DNA of 64,000 nucleotides from Candidatus Dojkabacteria bacterium (GTDB lineage Bacteria; Patescibacteria; Dojkabacteria; SC72): assembly GCA_023229785.1 (NCBI GenBank), contig JALNYV010000002.1, forward strand, positions 1 through 64,000, given 5' to 3'. Numbering within the stretch: position 1 is the first letter of the stretch; each line of letters starts with the position of its first letter. Shown in pieces: positions 56,278 to 62,020 of the stretch. Under the pieces are notes generated by a model. It was not told the DNA's origin. It ran no database searches and saw only the letters and a program-made list of their open reading frames with translations. Both the position numbers and the translations under genes were made by a program.

Positions 56278-56401
56278 AGGATACGATTTTAAACGGCTGC
56301 TCTACCACTGAGCTACATCACCTACTCGATAAAAGCCAAAAGTGATGGGAGGATTCGAACCCCCGACATGCTGTGCTTTTTTGGTTTGCTGATTGTATCC
56401 T
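56278..56401 (-). tRNA. Circularly permuted tRNA candidate inside a CAGCAA element
   Basis: On the minus strand the 3' half comes first (ACAGC, variable ATGTC, T arm GGGGG-TTCGAAT-CCTCC, acceptor CATCACT, 56374-56341). An 18-nt linker follows, then the 5' half (acceptor GGTGATG, TA, D stem GCTC/GAGC with AGTGGTA, A, GCCGT-TT, 56322-56291). Acceptor strands pair 7/7 (one G-U) and the anticodon stem 4/5. The whole unit is enclosed by AGGATAC/GTATCCT with CAATCAGCAAACC and AAAATC strands. Joining the ends within the A runs would give a 7-nt loop TTAAAGC; the anticodon is therefore uncertain. Confidence 0.6.
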
Positions 56402-56406
56402 TTTTG

Positions 56407-56481
56407 TATCCCTGAGTGGATTCGAACCAACTGTAGATCACTTATAAGGTGACTCCTCTAACCAGACTGAGGTACAGGGAT
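56407..56481 (-). tRNA. tRNA-Ile(UAU)
   Basis: Acceptor ATCCCTG/CAGGGAT (7/7), D stem CCTC/GAGG, anticodon stem GTCAC/GTGAT with loop CTTATAA, T loop TTCGAAT with an imperfect stem. It directly precedes the permuted tRNA on the transcript. Confidence 0.85.
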
Positions 56482-56494
56482 ATAATAAAACATC

Positions 56495-56555
56495 AGAATT
56501 GGGTTTTTGCGTTTATATTTACAAGTATATGCAGTTGTTTTGCTGAACCAATTCT
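56495..56555 (-). repeat. CAGCAA stem-loop element 4
   Basis: 8-bp stem AGAATTGG/CCAATTCT, 5' strand TTCAGCAAAACAA, 3' strand CAAAAAC, with a small inner stem ACAA/TTGT. In the noncoding stretch upstream of tRNA-Ile. The remaining 56556-56690 shows no gene; two more CTGCAAA motifs occur there. Confidence 0.5.
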
Positions 56556-56695
56556 AAATCAAAAATCTCTGGATAGTTTTCTCGATTGTTTTATACTGTC
56601 TTACGAGTTATTTGCAGTTTTGATGGAGGTATCATTAGCTACTTATCCATCTATGTTAGAAGTTTGTTATTTTGCAGTATCTATCCATAAAAAAT

Positions 56696-56724
56696 ATATT
56701 AACAGTACCTACACCATTCGTCAA
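56696..56724 (-). promoter_or_regulatory. sigma70-like promoter
   Basis: TTGACG (56719-56724), 17-nt spacer, TAATAT (56696-56701). It would drive the noncoding segment, tRNA-Ile, the permuted tRNA and the Ro60-like gene. Confidence 0.5.
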
Positions 56725-56778
56725 GTCTAATTTATTAGTTACTTAATGTTATGTATCTGATACATCCATTAATATTTG

Positions 56779-56851
56779 TGGACCGTGACGGAATCGAACC
56801 CTCCCCATCGACCTTGCAAGGGTCAATCGCCTCCTTGGTACATGACGGCCC
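56779..56851 (-). tRNA. tRNA-Ala(UGC)
   Basis: Acceptor GGGCCGT/ACGGTCC contains G3-U70, the alanine identity pair. Anticodon stem TGACC/GGTCG with loop CTTGCAA. T arm GAGGG-TTCGATT-CCGTC has one mismatch and the D stem is weak. Confidence 0.85.
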
Positions 56852-56858
56852 TTAATTA

Positions 56859-57095
56859 TTATTCAATTAATATATTTAATAATTTCGGAAACTCTATTTT
56901 ATGTTTATCTTTCAAATACTCAAGAGAATCAGCTAATTGTTTTGGAAATCCTTTCCTAGCACCATATCTAGTGTTAATAAAAAGATCACTGAAGTACCTA
57001 TTCATTTCTTGACTTCCCCATAATAACATAATCTTTTTTGATATATGAGGACATTTATTAGAGATTAATTGATACTCTTTTGTTTCCATAAACAT
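56859..57095 (-). CDS. Small hypothetical protein
   Basis: 78 aa, AGGT 8 nt before the ATG. Helical; contains NTRYGARKGFPKQLADSLEY. Lies between tRNAs in the tRNA transcript. No family recognised. Confidence 0.5.
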   Translation of the reverse strand: MFMETKEYQLISNKCPHISKKIMLLWGSQEMNRYFSDLFINTRYGARKGFPKQLADSLEYLKDKHKIEFPKLLNILIE

Positions 57096-57104
57096 AATGA
57101 TTAC

Positions 57105-57284
57105 CTACATTTTGATGTTTAAGTTACAAATACTTTTTATATTTACTACAATGTTTTTAACATCTTCTTGATCTTCTGTCAAGTCTTTTTTCTTTCCAAA
57201 AGTCATCTCCCAACGCTTATCATACTCATCATCCGAAATGTTCTTTGGAATGTATTTAACACCCTTACCAGCTTCTCGACTCAT
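57105..57284 (-). CDS. 59-aa hypothetical protein
   Basis: Starts MSREAGKGVKYIPKNISDDE; charged. ATG overlaps the TAA of the upstream membrane-protein gene (TAATG), which supports expression. Function unknown. Confidence 0.55.
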   Translation of the reverse strand: MSREAGKGVKYIPKNISDDEYDKRWEMTFGKKKDLTEDQEDVKNIVVNIKSICNLNIKM

Positions 57285-57502
57285 TATCCACCTACTATCA
57301 TTCTGTAAAGATTAACTAACTTATCACCAAATGCAGCCGCTATAATTACAGCACCAAATACAGTAGCTAAGACCATATTAAACCATTTGCTAGTTGTATT
57401 TGAAGAATTTATATTTACACTTATAACATCATTTTTAAGAATTGTCAACTTAAATTCGTAAGTATTCGGTGTCTCTATTGGTACTACAGGGACTTCATCC
57501 AT
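57284..57502 (-). CDS. Small single-span membrane protein
   Basis: 72 aa; one transmembrane helix WFNMVLATVFGAVIIAAAFG near the C-terminus. A TTGACA-17-TATAAG pair at 57423-57451 lies inside the gene and may promote the downstream gene. Function unknown. Confidence 0.55.
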   Translation of the reverse strand: MDEVPVVPIETPNTYEFKLTILKNDVISVNINSSNTTSKWFNMVLATVFGAVIIAAAFGDKLVNLYRMIVGG

Positions 57503-57523
57503 AAGCTCTCCATTTATTATTTG

Positions 57524-57594
57524 TAGTCAGTATAAGAATCGGACTTATATCAATGCATTATCAGGGCAACGCTTTACCATTAAGCTAACTGACT
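57524..57594 (-). tRNA. tRNA-Ile(GAU), divergent
   Basis: Acceptor AGTCAGT/ACTGACT and D stem GCTT/AAGC are perfect; T arm ATAAG-TCCGATT-CTTAT. The anticodon loop reads CTGATAA but its stem TTGCC/TGCAT has only three pairs, so the identity is tentative. Confidence 0.65.
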
Positions 57595-57601
57595 ATTTAT
57601 G

Positions 57602-57673
57602 CATCCTCTAGAGGACTCGAACCTCTACCCTAAGATTCGTAATCTCAGATGATCTCCTTTTCACCAAGAGGAC
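57602..57673 (-). tRNA. tRNA-Arg(ACG)
   Basis: Acceptor GTCCTCT/AGAGGAT, D stem GTGA/TCAT, anticodon stem TGAGA/TCTTA with loop TTACGAA, T arm AGAGG-TTCGAGT-CCTCT. A34 would need deamination to inosine to read several codons. Confidence 0.85.
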
Positions 57674-57680
57674 ATTATTT

Positions 57681-57752
57681 TCAGAGTAGCAGGAATCGAA
57701 CCTGCGTCTTATCGCCCCAAACGATATGCTAAACCAACTCAGCTATACTCTG
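57681..57752 (-). tRNA. tRNA-Pro(UGG)
   Basis: Acceptor CAGAGTA/TACTCTG, anticodon stem TATCG/CGATA with loop TTTGGGG, T arm GCAGG-TTCGATT-CCTGC. Its 5' part overlaps the 3' end of the HNH gene by 24 nt. Confidence 0.88.
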
Positions 57753-58295
57753 TTTAAAATTATCAATGTATTCTAAAACTTTATCTTGAATAATATGTCT
57801 ATAAGAACTATGCCAATATGTATGATGTGTTGGACATAATGGAACTAAATTATCAGGACTATTATTATCTTTATTATTATCTAAATGATGAACAGCTACT
57901 ATTAAACTCTCACCACAACATACACATTCTTTTTTGTGGTGAAGGAAACATGTTGTTCTATATACTGATTCTTTCCAGTTTCCATTATTTTCACCTGATC
58001 TAAAAAGTGTGTTTGAACAGCCTATAGAACATACTTTTTTTTCATCTCTATGTCCTTTTAATGTGTTAAATTCATTACCACAAATAGGACATATTTTTTT
58101 AATCTTTTCATACTTTAAACATCTTATATCTAAAATAGCATTTGTTTTTTTAATCCTATCATTAACAATAGATACAAATGAACCATTATAAGGTATCCCA
58201 AGAGCTTTATGTACTTTTATTTTACTATCACACTTACTAACTAAATTAATAAAATCAGCATCATTAATCAAGTAAACTTTTTCTTTATTAGTCAT
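57729..58295 (-). CDS. HNH homing endonuclease-like protein
   Basis: 188 aa. Zinc-finger-like CPICGNEF...CSIGC, then the HNH core CVCCGESLIVAVHHLDNNKD, NLVPLCPTHHTYWH. Free-standing HNH genes in T4-like phages spread by cutting intron- or gene-less alleles. It sits between tRNA-Leu and tRNA-Pro and overlaps the latter. Expression appears controlled by the hairpin/late promoter just upstream. Confidence 0.85.
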   Translation of the reverse strand: MTNKEKVYLINDADFINLVSKCDSKIKVHKALGIPYNGSFVSIVNDRIKKTNAILDIRCLKYEKIKKICPICGNEFNTLKGHRDEKKVCSIGCSNTLFRSGENNGNWKESVYRTTCFLHHKKECVCCGESLIVAVHHLDNNKDNNSPDNLVPLCPTHHTYWHSSYRHIIQDKVLEYIDNFKQSIAELV

Positions 58296-58300
58296 ATAAA

Positions 58301-58334
58301 TTCTCCTTCTTATCTTTATTTATAAGAAGGAGAA
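58301..58334 (-). promoter_or_regulatory. RBS-sequestering hairpin with internal late promoter
   Basis: 13-bp inverted repeat TTCTCCTTCTTAT / ATAAGAAGGAGAA with loop AAATAAAG. The downstream arm carries the HNH ribosome-binding site (AAGGAGAA); the upstream arm hides it. TATAAATA (58317-58324) overlaps the upstream arm and loop, so late transcripts starting near 58311 lack that arm. This is the control logic known for T4 I-TevI. Confidence 0.75.
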
Positions 58335-58371
58335 TTTCTCAAATCATATAATAATGACTTGATATTTTTGG

Positions 58372-58445
58372 TACTCTCAGAAAGATTCGAACTTTCACTG
58401 TATAGGGTCTAAGCCTATCTCCTCTGCCAGTTGGGATATGAGAGC
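58372..58445 (-). tRNA. tRNA-Leu(UAG) with short variable region
   Basis: Acceptor GCTCTCA/TGAGAGT, anticodon stem ATAGG/CCTAT with loop CTTAGAC, T arm GAAAG-TTCGAAT-CTTTC, A73. Variable region is 5 nt (ACAGT) instead of the long arm normal for bacterial Leu tRNAs. Confidence 0.8.
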
Positions 58446-58449
58446 ATGG

Positions 58450-58523
58450 TACTCCTAGATGGATTCGAACCATCACTGGGAGGATTTTAAGTCCTCTATC
58501 TCTGCCAGTTGGATTATAGGAGC
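58450..58523 (-). tRNA. tRNA-Leu(UAA) with short variable region
   Basis: Acceptor GCTCCTA/TAGGAGT, anticodon stem GAGGA/TCCTC with loop CTTAAAA, T arm GATGG-TTCGAAT-CCATC, A73. Five-nt variable region (CCAGT); shares CAACTGGCAGAG with the preceding Leu gene, so the two are duplicates with changed anticodons. Confidence 0.8.
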
Positions 58524-58531
58524 ATTACTAA

Positions 58532-59554
58532 TTACTTATTGGCATTCATCCAAATTAAGAGGTTGGTATTAACTTGGATTTTACGATTCACTGAAGTTGA
58601 TTGTACATAAATCTCATACTGTCCATGATCACCAGGACGAAATCTAACACTACCATCTTTAGGTAATCCTAACAAATCTCTAGCTGCATCACCACTATAA
58701 ACATGACCTTTAAATTTATCAAGAATAATGATCATCTTATAGTCCTGAAGAGTCTCAGATTTCGTGAGTTGATAAAATGCAGTACCTTTATTATAAGTAC
58801 CTTTCTTATCTTGAACGAAATCTCTAATTTGCATTCCATCTTCTAATCGAGTAATCTTTAAAAACTCAATTTCCTTAGAGATATCAACCAAATTTCTCTT
58901 AACCTCTGAGATATTTATATTAGACATATCAGCATAGAATGACTTTGAACTTCTTTGGCCAGTAGCACGACCAGCATAGAATTGAGTCATACCAACATTT
59001 GTAGCTTGTGTTGACTTCTCCATACCTCTTTCAGATTGTTCCCACTCTAAGATATTACCTTCAGGGATTCCCATACCGATAAGTCTTCTCTTACTACCTT
59101 TGGGTACTCTGAATGTGAAAGTCCATTTATCAGTCTTTTGAAGTCTTATAATCTCTCTGGAAATACTTTGTGCATTCCAATATTCTGAGGAGTTTTCTTC
59201 TCCGTCTGTAATTACTGTAATAAGAAATGCTACAGTATCATCATTATAGTCTGGTACTCTCTTAAACATTTCAATTAAGTCACCAATACTATCAAAAAGA
59301 GGAGTTGAATTACCATCTGCTCTATAATCAGTTAGAGGTTTTAGAGAGTTGATATTAGAATTAACAACATCCCGAACAACCTTTGCTGGTCTTCCCACTC
59401 CACATTTTACTACAGAAACAATAGTATCAATATCATACTTAGTTGCTTCTGTTTTAATAGAATTAATTGTTTCATTATAATCTCTCATAGCTGATCCTGT
59501 AATATGACTCATTGATCCACTATGATCTCTACTAATACCAATATAATTTTTCAT
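58532..59554 (-). CDS. vWA-domain protein
   Basis: 340 aa. MIDAS DHSGSMS at 10-16, Thr in GNSTPLFDS and TDGEENSS complete the metal site. Residues 170-340 are a separate domain with GTYNKGTAFYQLTKSE and VYSGDAARDLLGLPKDG. Start overlaps the upstream TAA. Second vWA protein of this RNA-rich zone; partner unknown. Confidence 0.75.
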   Translation of the reverse strand: MKNYIGISRDHSGSMSHITGSAMRDYNETINSIKTEATKYDIDTIVSVVKCGVGRPAKVVRDVVNSNINSLKPLTDYRADGNSTPLFDSIGDLIEMFKRVPDYNDDTVAFLITVITDGEENSSEYWNAQSISREIIRLQKTDKWTFTFRVPKGSKRRLIGMGIPEGNILEWEQSERGMEKSTQATNVGMTQFYAGRATGQRSSKSFYADMSNINISEVKRNLVDISKEIEFLKITRLEDGMQIRDFVQDKKGTYNKGTAFYQLTKSETLQDYKMIIILDKFKGHVYSGDAARDLLGLPKDGSVRFRPGDHGQYEIYVQSTSVNRKIQVNTNLLIWMNANK

Positions 59555-59814
59555 TATTTTTCACTCCACTGTTTATCATTAGGTACATTTGGTTTCTTAC
59601 AACCATTTTTATTTTGCCATTCTCTCATGAAATTAGCAAAATTCATAACAGACTTTGATAACTCAGGTTCATCTTCTTCAACCATTTCTGCCCAAAACTC
59701 AATAGCTTCTGGTGCATAAATATCCTTAGCTCTTAATAAAAATACTGGTTCATCTTCAGCTATCAATCCAGCAGGATCTTGAATACGATTATAATCACTT
59801 CTTGCATGTAACAT
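59554..59814 (-). CDS. Conserved small phage protein
   Basis: 86 aa from the ATG at 59814 (GAGGT upstream); longer in-frame starts would run into tRNA-Gly. SDYNRIQDPAGLIAEDEPVF with LLRAKDIYAPEAIEFWAEMV is a pattern seen in many phage and bacterial small proteins of unknown role. Confidence 0.65.
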   Translation of the reverse strand: MLHARSDYNRIQDPAGLIAEDEPVFLLRAKDIYAPEAIEFWAEMVEEDEPELSKSVMNFANFMREWQNKNGCKKPNVPNDKQWSEK

Positions 59815-59841
59815 AATGTACCTCATTATTAATTTATTTGG

Positions 59842-59954
59842 TGTGGCTTCATGGATTCGAACCATGATCTCTTCCTTGGAATGGAAGTTTAATTTGCAGT
59901 TTATATTCTTTTCAGAATACAATTTTAAGTGTGCTACCATTACACCAAAGCCAC
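59842..59954 (-). tRNA. tRNA-Gly(UCC) interrupted by a 42-nt insert
   Basis: Acceptor GTGGCTT/AAGCCAC, D stem GTGT/GCAC, anticodon stem CTTCC/GGAAG with loop ATTCCAA and T arm CATGG-TTCGAAT-CCATG form a normal 71-nt tRNA once 42 nt between the D and anticodon arms are removed. The insert holds a hairpin GTATTC-TGAAAA-GAATAT flanked by TTAAAATT and AAACTGCAAA. Its boundary is ambiguous because CTT occurs at both ends. Confidence 0.8.
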
Positions 59955-59959
59955 ATTTG

Positions 59960-60076
59960 CATCGTCACTAGGATTCGAACCTAGACCTCTTCTTTTCAAT
60001 AGAATTAGTATTTTTTGCTGTTCGTAATCTTTTACAGATTAACCACTTTAACATGCTACCATTACACCATGACGAT
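59960..60076 (-). tRNA. tRNA-Ser-like(UGA) interrupted by a ~46-nt insert
   Basis: Acceptor ATCGTCA/TGACGAT, D stem GTGT/GCAT, T arm CTAGG-TTCGAAT-CCTAG, G73. Removing 46 nt after GTT gives anticodon stem TTTCT/AGAAG with loop ATTGAAA. The insert has hairpin TAATC-TGTAAAA-GATTA and AACAGCAAA, like the Gly insert. The variable region is short, unusual for Ser, so the identity is tentative. Confidence 0.7.
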
Positions 60077-60084
60077 ATTTACTG

Positions 60085-60158
60085 AGCCGCAGAGAGGATT
60101 CGAACCTCCGACTCCCAACTTACAAGGATGGTACTCTGACCAACTGAGTTACTACGGC
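60085..60158 (-). tRNA. tRNA-Thr(UGU)
   Basis: Acceptor GCCGTAG/CTGCGGC, D stem ACTC/GAGT, anticodon stem CCATC/GTTGG (one mismatch) with loop CTTGTAA, T arm GGAGG-TTCGAAT-CCTCT. Confidence 0.88.
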
Positions 60159-60172
60159 ATATTTTAAATTTA

Positions 60173-60313
60173 TGGTCAAGGAAGGAATTGCACCTCCATT
60201 GAGCGTCCTCAGACATATTTCACCATAATAAATGCATTTATTATGTTTCCATCAATACCTATAGGGTAAGAATCGATTACTTTATGTGCATTACTAATTA
60301 TGCTACTCGACCA
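60173..60313 (-). ncRNA. tRNA-like RNA with about 68 extra nt
   Basis: Acceptor GGTCGAG/CTTGACC, D-like stem GCAT/ATGC and T arm GGAGG-TGCAATT-CCTTC frame a 90-nt middle in place of the usual 22. The middle contains a 22-nt perfect palindrome (60224-60245). The D loop lacks GG. No convincing anticodon arm. It may be a divergent tRNA with an insert or a different stable RNA. Confidence 0.45.
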
Positions 60314-60318
60314 TTTTG

Positions 60319-60400
60319 TGGGTTCCCTTGGACTCGAACCAAGACACTCGTGTGATCTCCGGGTTACAGCCGGGTACAATAGCCTTTCTGTCAAAAACCC
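60319..60400 (-). tRNA. tRNA-Tyr(GUA)
   Basis: Acceptor GGGTTTT/GGAACCC, anticodon loop CTGTAAC, class II variable arm with ACAC/GTGT, T arm CTTGG-TTCGAGT-CCAAG, A73. Confidence 0.88.
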
Positions 60401-60405
60401 ATTTC

Positions 60406-60681
60406 TTACGGTTTCAATGCTCTCTTTACAGAAGTTACAATTTCTGTATTTACACAACCTCTGATATATTGATCTGAACAAATACTTTTAATATGTTTTT
60501 CTAGTAATCTGATAGATAATTCTTCTAATTTTGTATCAGATATTCTTTCAACCTTTGTTGGTATAATTTCATCAATTTTCTTTATAATAATATCTTGAGT
60601 AATACTAGATACTAATTTTCCTACTTGATTCTCTACTGCTTTAACTAGCTCATTCGAATCTAACTCAATAACTAATCTCAT
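60406..60681 (-). CDS. Hypothetical protein
   Basis: 91 aa from the ATG at 60681 with GGAGG 7 nt upstream. Helical (ELVKAVENQVGKLVSSITQD...), no family recognised. Sits between tRNA-Asn and tRNA-Tyr. Confidence 0.55.
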   Translation of the reverse strand: MRLVIELDSNELVKAVENQVGKLVSSITQDIIIKKIDEIIPTKVERISDTKLEELSIRLLEKHIKSICSDQYIRGCVNTEIVTSVKRALKP

Positions 60682-60705
60682 AATAACCTCCAATAATTAA
60701 TAATG

Positions 60706-60788
60706 CTCCGGTAGATGGGATCGAACCACCGCTGACGAATCAGACCTTTGGTTAACAGCCAAGTACATTACCACTCTGCCATACCGGA
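60706..60788 (-). tRNA. tRNA with anticodon GUU (Asn) and long variable arm
   Basis: Acceptor TCCGGTA/TACCGGA, anticodon stem CTTGG/CCAAA with loop CTGTTAA, T arm GGTGG-TTCGATC-CCATC, G73. The 16-nt variable region folds CTGA-TTCG-TCAG, a class II feature not expected for Asn. Layout resembles the Tyr gene at 60319. Confidence 0.8.
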
Positions 60789-60798
60789 ATAAAACAAC

Positions 60799-60851
60799 AG
60801 GATACGATTTTTCTTTTCCAATAAAAGTTTTTTGTTTGCTGATTGTATCCT
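60799..60851 (-). repeat. CAGCAA stem-loop element 5
   Basis: Stem AGGATAC/GTATCCT with CAATCAGCAAAC on the 5' side and AAAATC on the 3' side, inner hairpin CTTTT-ATTGG-AAAAG. The outer 16 and 18 nt are identical to those around the permuted tRNA at 56278-56401. Confidence 0.65.
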
Positions 60852-60858
60852 AAATTAA

Positions 60859-60956
60859 TTTGATCCCTACTAACTGCTTATCCTGGGGGATATTTAACGG
60901 TTCTACCAGCAGTTCCGTATTCACCAGATACCCATTTATCTCTGATTAGGATCAAA
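60859..60956 (-). ncRNA. Structured RNA upstream of tRNA-fMet region
   Basis: Terminal stem TTTGATCC/GGATCAAA extended by CTAA/TTAG, internal stem AACTGCT/AGCAGTT. Lies within the tRNA transcript right after tRNA-fMet. It recalls the small stable RNAs in the T4 tRNA cluster; function unknown. Confidence 0.4.
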
Positions 60957-60959
60957 ATT

Positions 60960-61032
60960 TGGTAGCGGGGGCTGGACTCGCACCAGCCCTACTGAGGTTA
61001 TGAGCCTCTGTTGATTTCCTTGATCCCCCGCA
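60960..61032 (-). tRNA. Initiator-type tRNA-Met(CAU) with encoded CCA
   Basis: Acceptor positions 2-7 GCGGGG/CCCCGC pair, but 1-72 is T-T, an unpaired end as in initiator tRNA. Anticodon loop CTCATAA on GAGG/CCTC, T arm GCTGG-TGCGAGT-CCAGC, short D arm GAT/ATC. Ends ACCA in the DNA. Confidence 0.8.
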
Positions 61033-61045
61033 ATTCATTCTATGT

Positions 61046-61073
61046 ATTATACAACTTTTAATTATTTTGTCAA
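61046..61073 (-). promoter_or_regulatory. Consensus sigma70 promoter
   Basis: TTGACA (61068-61073), 16-nt spacer, TATAAT (61046-61051), both perfect, 14 nt upstream of the initiator tRNA. Overlaps the end of the preceding gene. Confidence 0.85.
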
Positions 61074-61310
61074 GCTATCTTTTATGTGTTTGATAACTTG
61101 TTTCTTTGCTTCATCTAAAGTATTAACTGGTGATCTACATGTATTTAGTCCAAAACCATACCAATACCATCCAACTACACTCAAATAATCTTGTACTAAA
61201 GGTCGAACCATCGCAAGAATCTCTCCATCTTCTTTAAGATTAGCTCCTCTTGGTAATTGACATATTCTTGCCAATCCTGATTCACTAGGTTCTTTACTCC
61301 ATCTTTTCAT
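61062..61310 (-). CDS. Hypothetical protein
   Basis: 82 aa, AAGGAG before the ATG. Contains VVGWYWYGFGLNTCRSPVNT. Position between tRNAs; no family recognised. Confidence 0.55.
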   Translation of the reverse strand: MKRWSKEPSESGLARICQLPRGANLKEDGEILAMVRPLVQDYLSVVGWYWYGFGLNTCRSPVNTLDEAKKQVIKHIKDSLTK

Positions 61311-61328
61311 AATAACTCCTTTTAATTT

Positions 61329-61399
61329 TGGTCGCTAATGAAGGGTATGATCCTTCTGGATAGAGCTTATGAGATTCTTCCATCACCTGATTATTAGCG
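61329..61399 (-). tRNA. tRNA(CAU), Met or Ile2, with encoded CCA
   Basis: Acceptor CGCTAAT/ATTAGCG, anticodon loop CTCATAA, T arm GAAGG-ATCATAC-CCTTC with an abnormal loop, tiny D arm ATC-AGGT-GAT. Ends ACCA. Elongator Met or lysidine-type Ile cannot be told apart. Confidence 0.7.
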
Positions 61400-61406
61400 A
61401 TATTTG

Positions 61407-61479
61407 TGTTCCCGACCAGATTTGAACTGGCGTAGGCTGATAGAAAGTCAGCTATCTGATTCCTCTCGATTACGGGAAC
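61407..61479 (-). tRNA. tRNA-Glu(UUC)
   Basis: Acceptor GTTCCCG/CGGGAAC, anticodon stem GCTGA/TCAGC with loop CTTTCTA (U37 is unusual), T arm GCCAG-TTCAAAT-CTGGT. Confidence 0.75.
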
Positions 61480-61489
61480 ATATTTGATA

Positions 61490-61518
61490 CTTATAACAAA
61501 TTTTCAAAGACCTGTCAA
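61490..61518 (-). promoter_or_regulatory. sigma70-like promoter
   Basis: TTGACA (61513-61518), 17-nt spacer, TATAAG (61490-61495), directly before tRNA-Glu. Confidence 0.75.
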
Positions 61519-61528
61519 CTACTTTTTG

Positions 61529-61601
61529 TGCCTAGTCTTGGAATCGAACCAAACTCTCAGGATTTTCAGTCCCATGCATCGACCACGTTTGCTTACTAGG
61601 C
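61529..61601 (-). tRNA. tRNA-Phe(GAA)
   Basis: Acceptor GCCTAGT/ACTAGGC, anticodon loop CTGAAAA, T arm TTTGG-TTCGATT-CCAAG, D stem GCA/TGC. Confidence 0.88.
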
Positions 61602-61606
61602 TTTTA

Positions 61607-61768
61607 TTATACTCTAATTGCATTAATAAGTCTAGCCATTTTATTAACTACATCACATAAATCTCTATCAGTTTCACATAACCCATCATTAGCTTTCTCA
61701 GCAATTTTTCTCATGGTAAACAGATATTTTACATATGTATAATTACCAATATTCTTCATCAAATTCAT
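61607..61768 (-). CDS. 53-aa hypothetical protein
   Basis: Starts MNLMKNIGNYTYVKYLFTMR after a good AAGGAGA Shine-Dalgarno, ends NKMARLINAIRV. Helical, slightly basic. Below usual length cut-offs but well placed between tRNA-Val and tRNA-Phe. Confidence 0.55.
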   Translation of the reverse strand: MNLMKNIGNYTYVKYLFTMRKIAEKANDGLCETDRDLCDVVNKMARLINAIRV

Positions 61769-61782
61769 AATAATCTCCTTTG

Positions 61783-61853
61783 TGCTTTAGCCAAGAATTG
61801 AACTTAAATCATCGCCGTGTAGGGACGAGGTTTTACCATTAAACTACTAAAGC
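61783..61853 (-). tRNA. tRNA-Val(UAC)
   Basis: Acceptor GCTTTAG/CTAAAGC, D stem GTTT/AAAC, anticodon stem TCGTC/GGCGA with loop CCTACAC, T arm TTAAG-TTCAATT-CTTGG. Confidence 0.85.
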
Positions 61854-61857
61854 ATTG

Positions 61858-61930
61858 CGATCTGTATCGGATTCGAACCGATGCTTTCTACCGTGACAGG
61901 GTAGCACTCTAGCCACTAAGCTAACAGACC
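61858..61930 (-). tRNA. tRNA-Asp(GUC)
   Basis: Acceptor GGTCTGT/ACAGATC, anticodon stem CTACC/GGTAG with loop CTGTCAC, T arm ATCGG-TTCGAAT-CCGAT, G73. Confidence 0.9.
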
Positions 61931-61937
61931 TTTACTT

Positions 61938-62011
61938 TGGTGGGTCTAGAAGGTAACGATCCTTCGTTTGACGGTTAAAAGCCGCCTACTCTACCATTGA
62001 GTTATAGACCC
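61938..62011 (-). tRNA. tRNA-Lys(UUU) with encoded CCA
   Basis: Acceptor GGGTCTA/TAGACCC, D stem ACTC/GAGT, anticodon stem GGCGG/CCGTC with loop CTTTTAA, T stem GAAGG/CCTTC with an unusual loop ATCGTTA. Ends ACCA. Confidence 0.85.
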
Positions 62012-62020
62012 ATACAACTC

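Noticed and set aside
56449..56730. 93-aa plus-strand ORF in the tRNA zone
   Set aside because: Opposite to all neighbours, overlaps tRNA-Ile, no Shine-Dalgarno; the region looks noncoding.
59842..60076. Group I introns in tRNA-Gly and the Ser-like tRNA
   Set aside because: Inserts of 42-46 nt are far too short for the group I core, and no P7/P3 pairing is visible.
60209..60481. 90-aa minus ORF
   Set aside because: It runs through tRNA-Tyr and the end of another gene; no ribosome-binding site.
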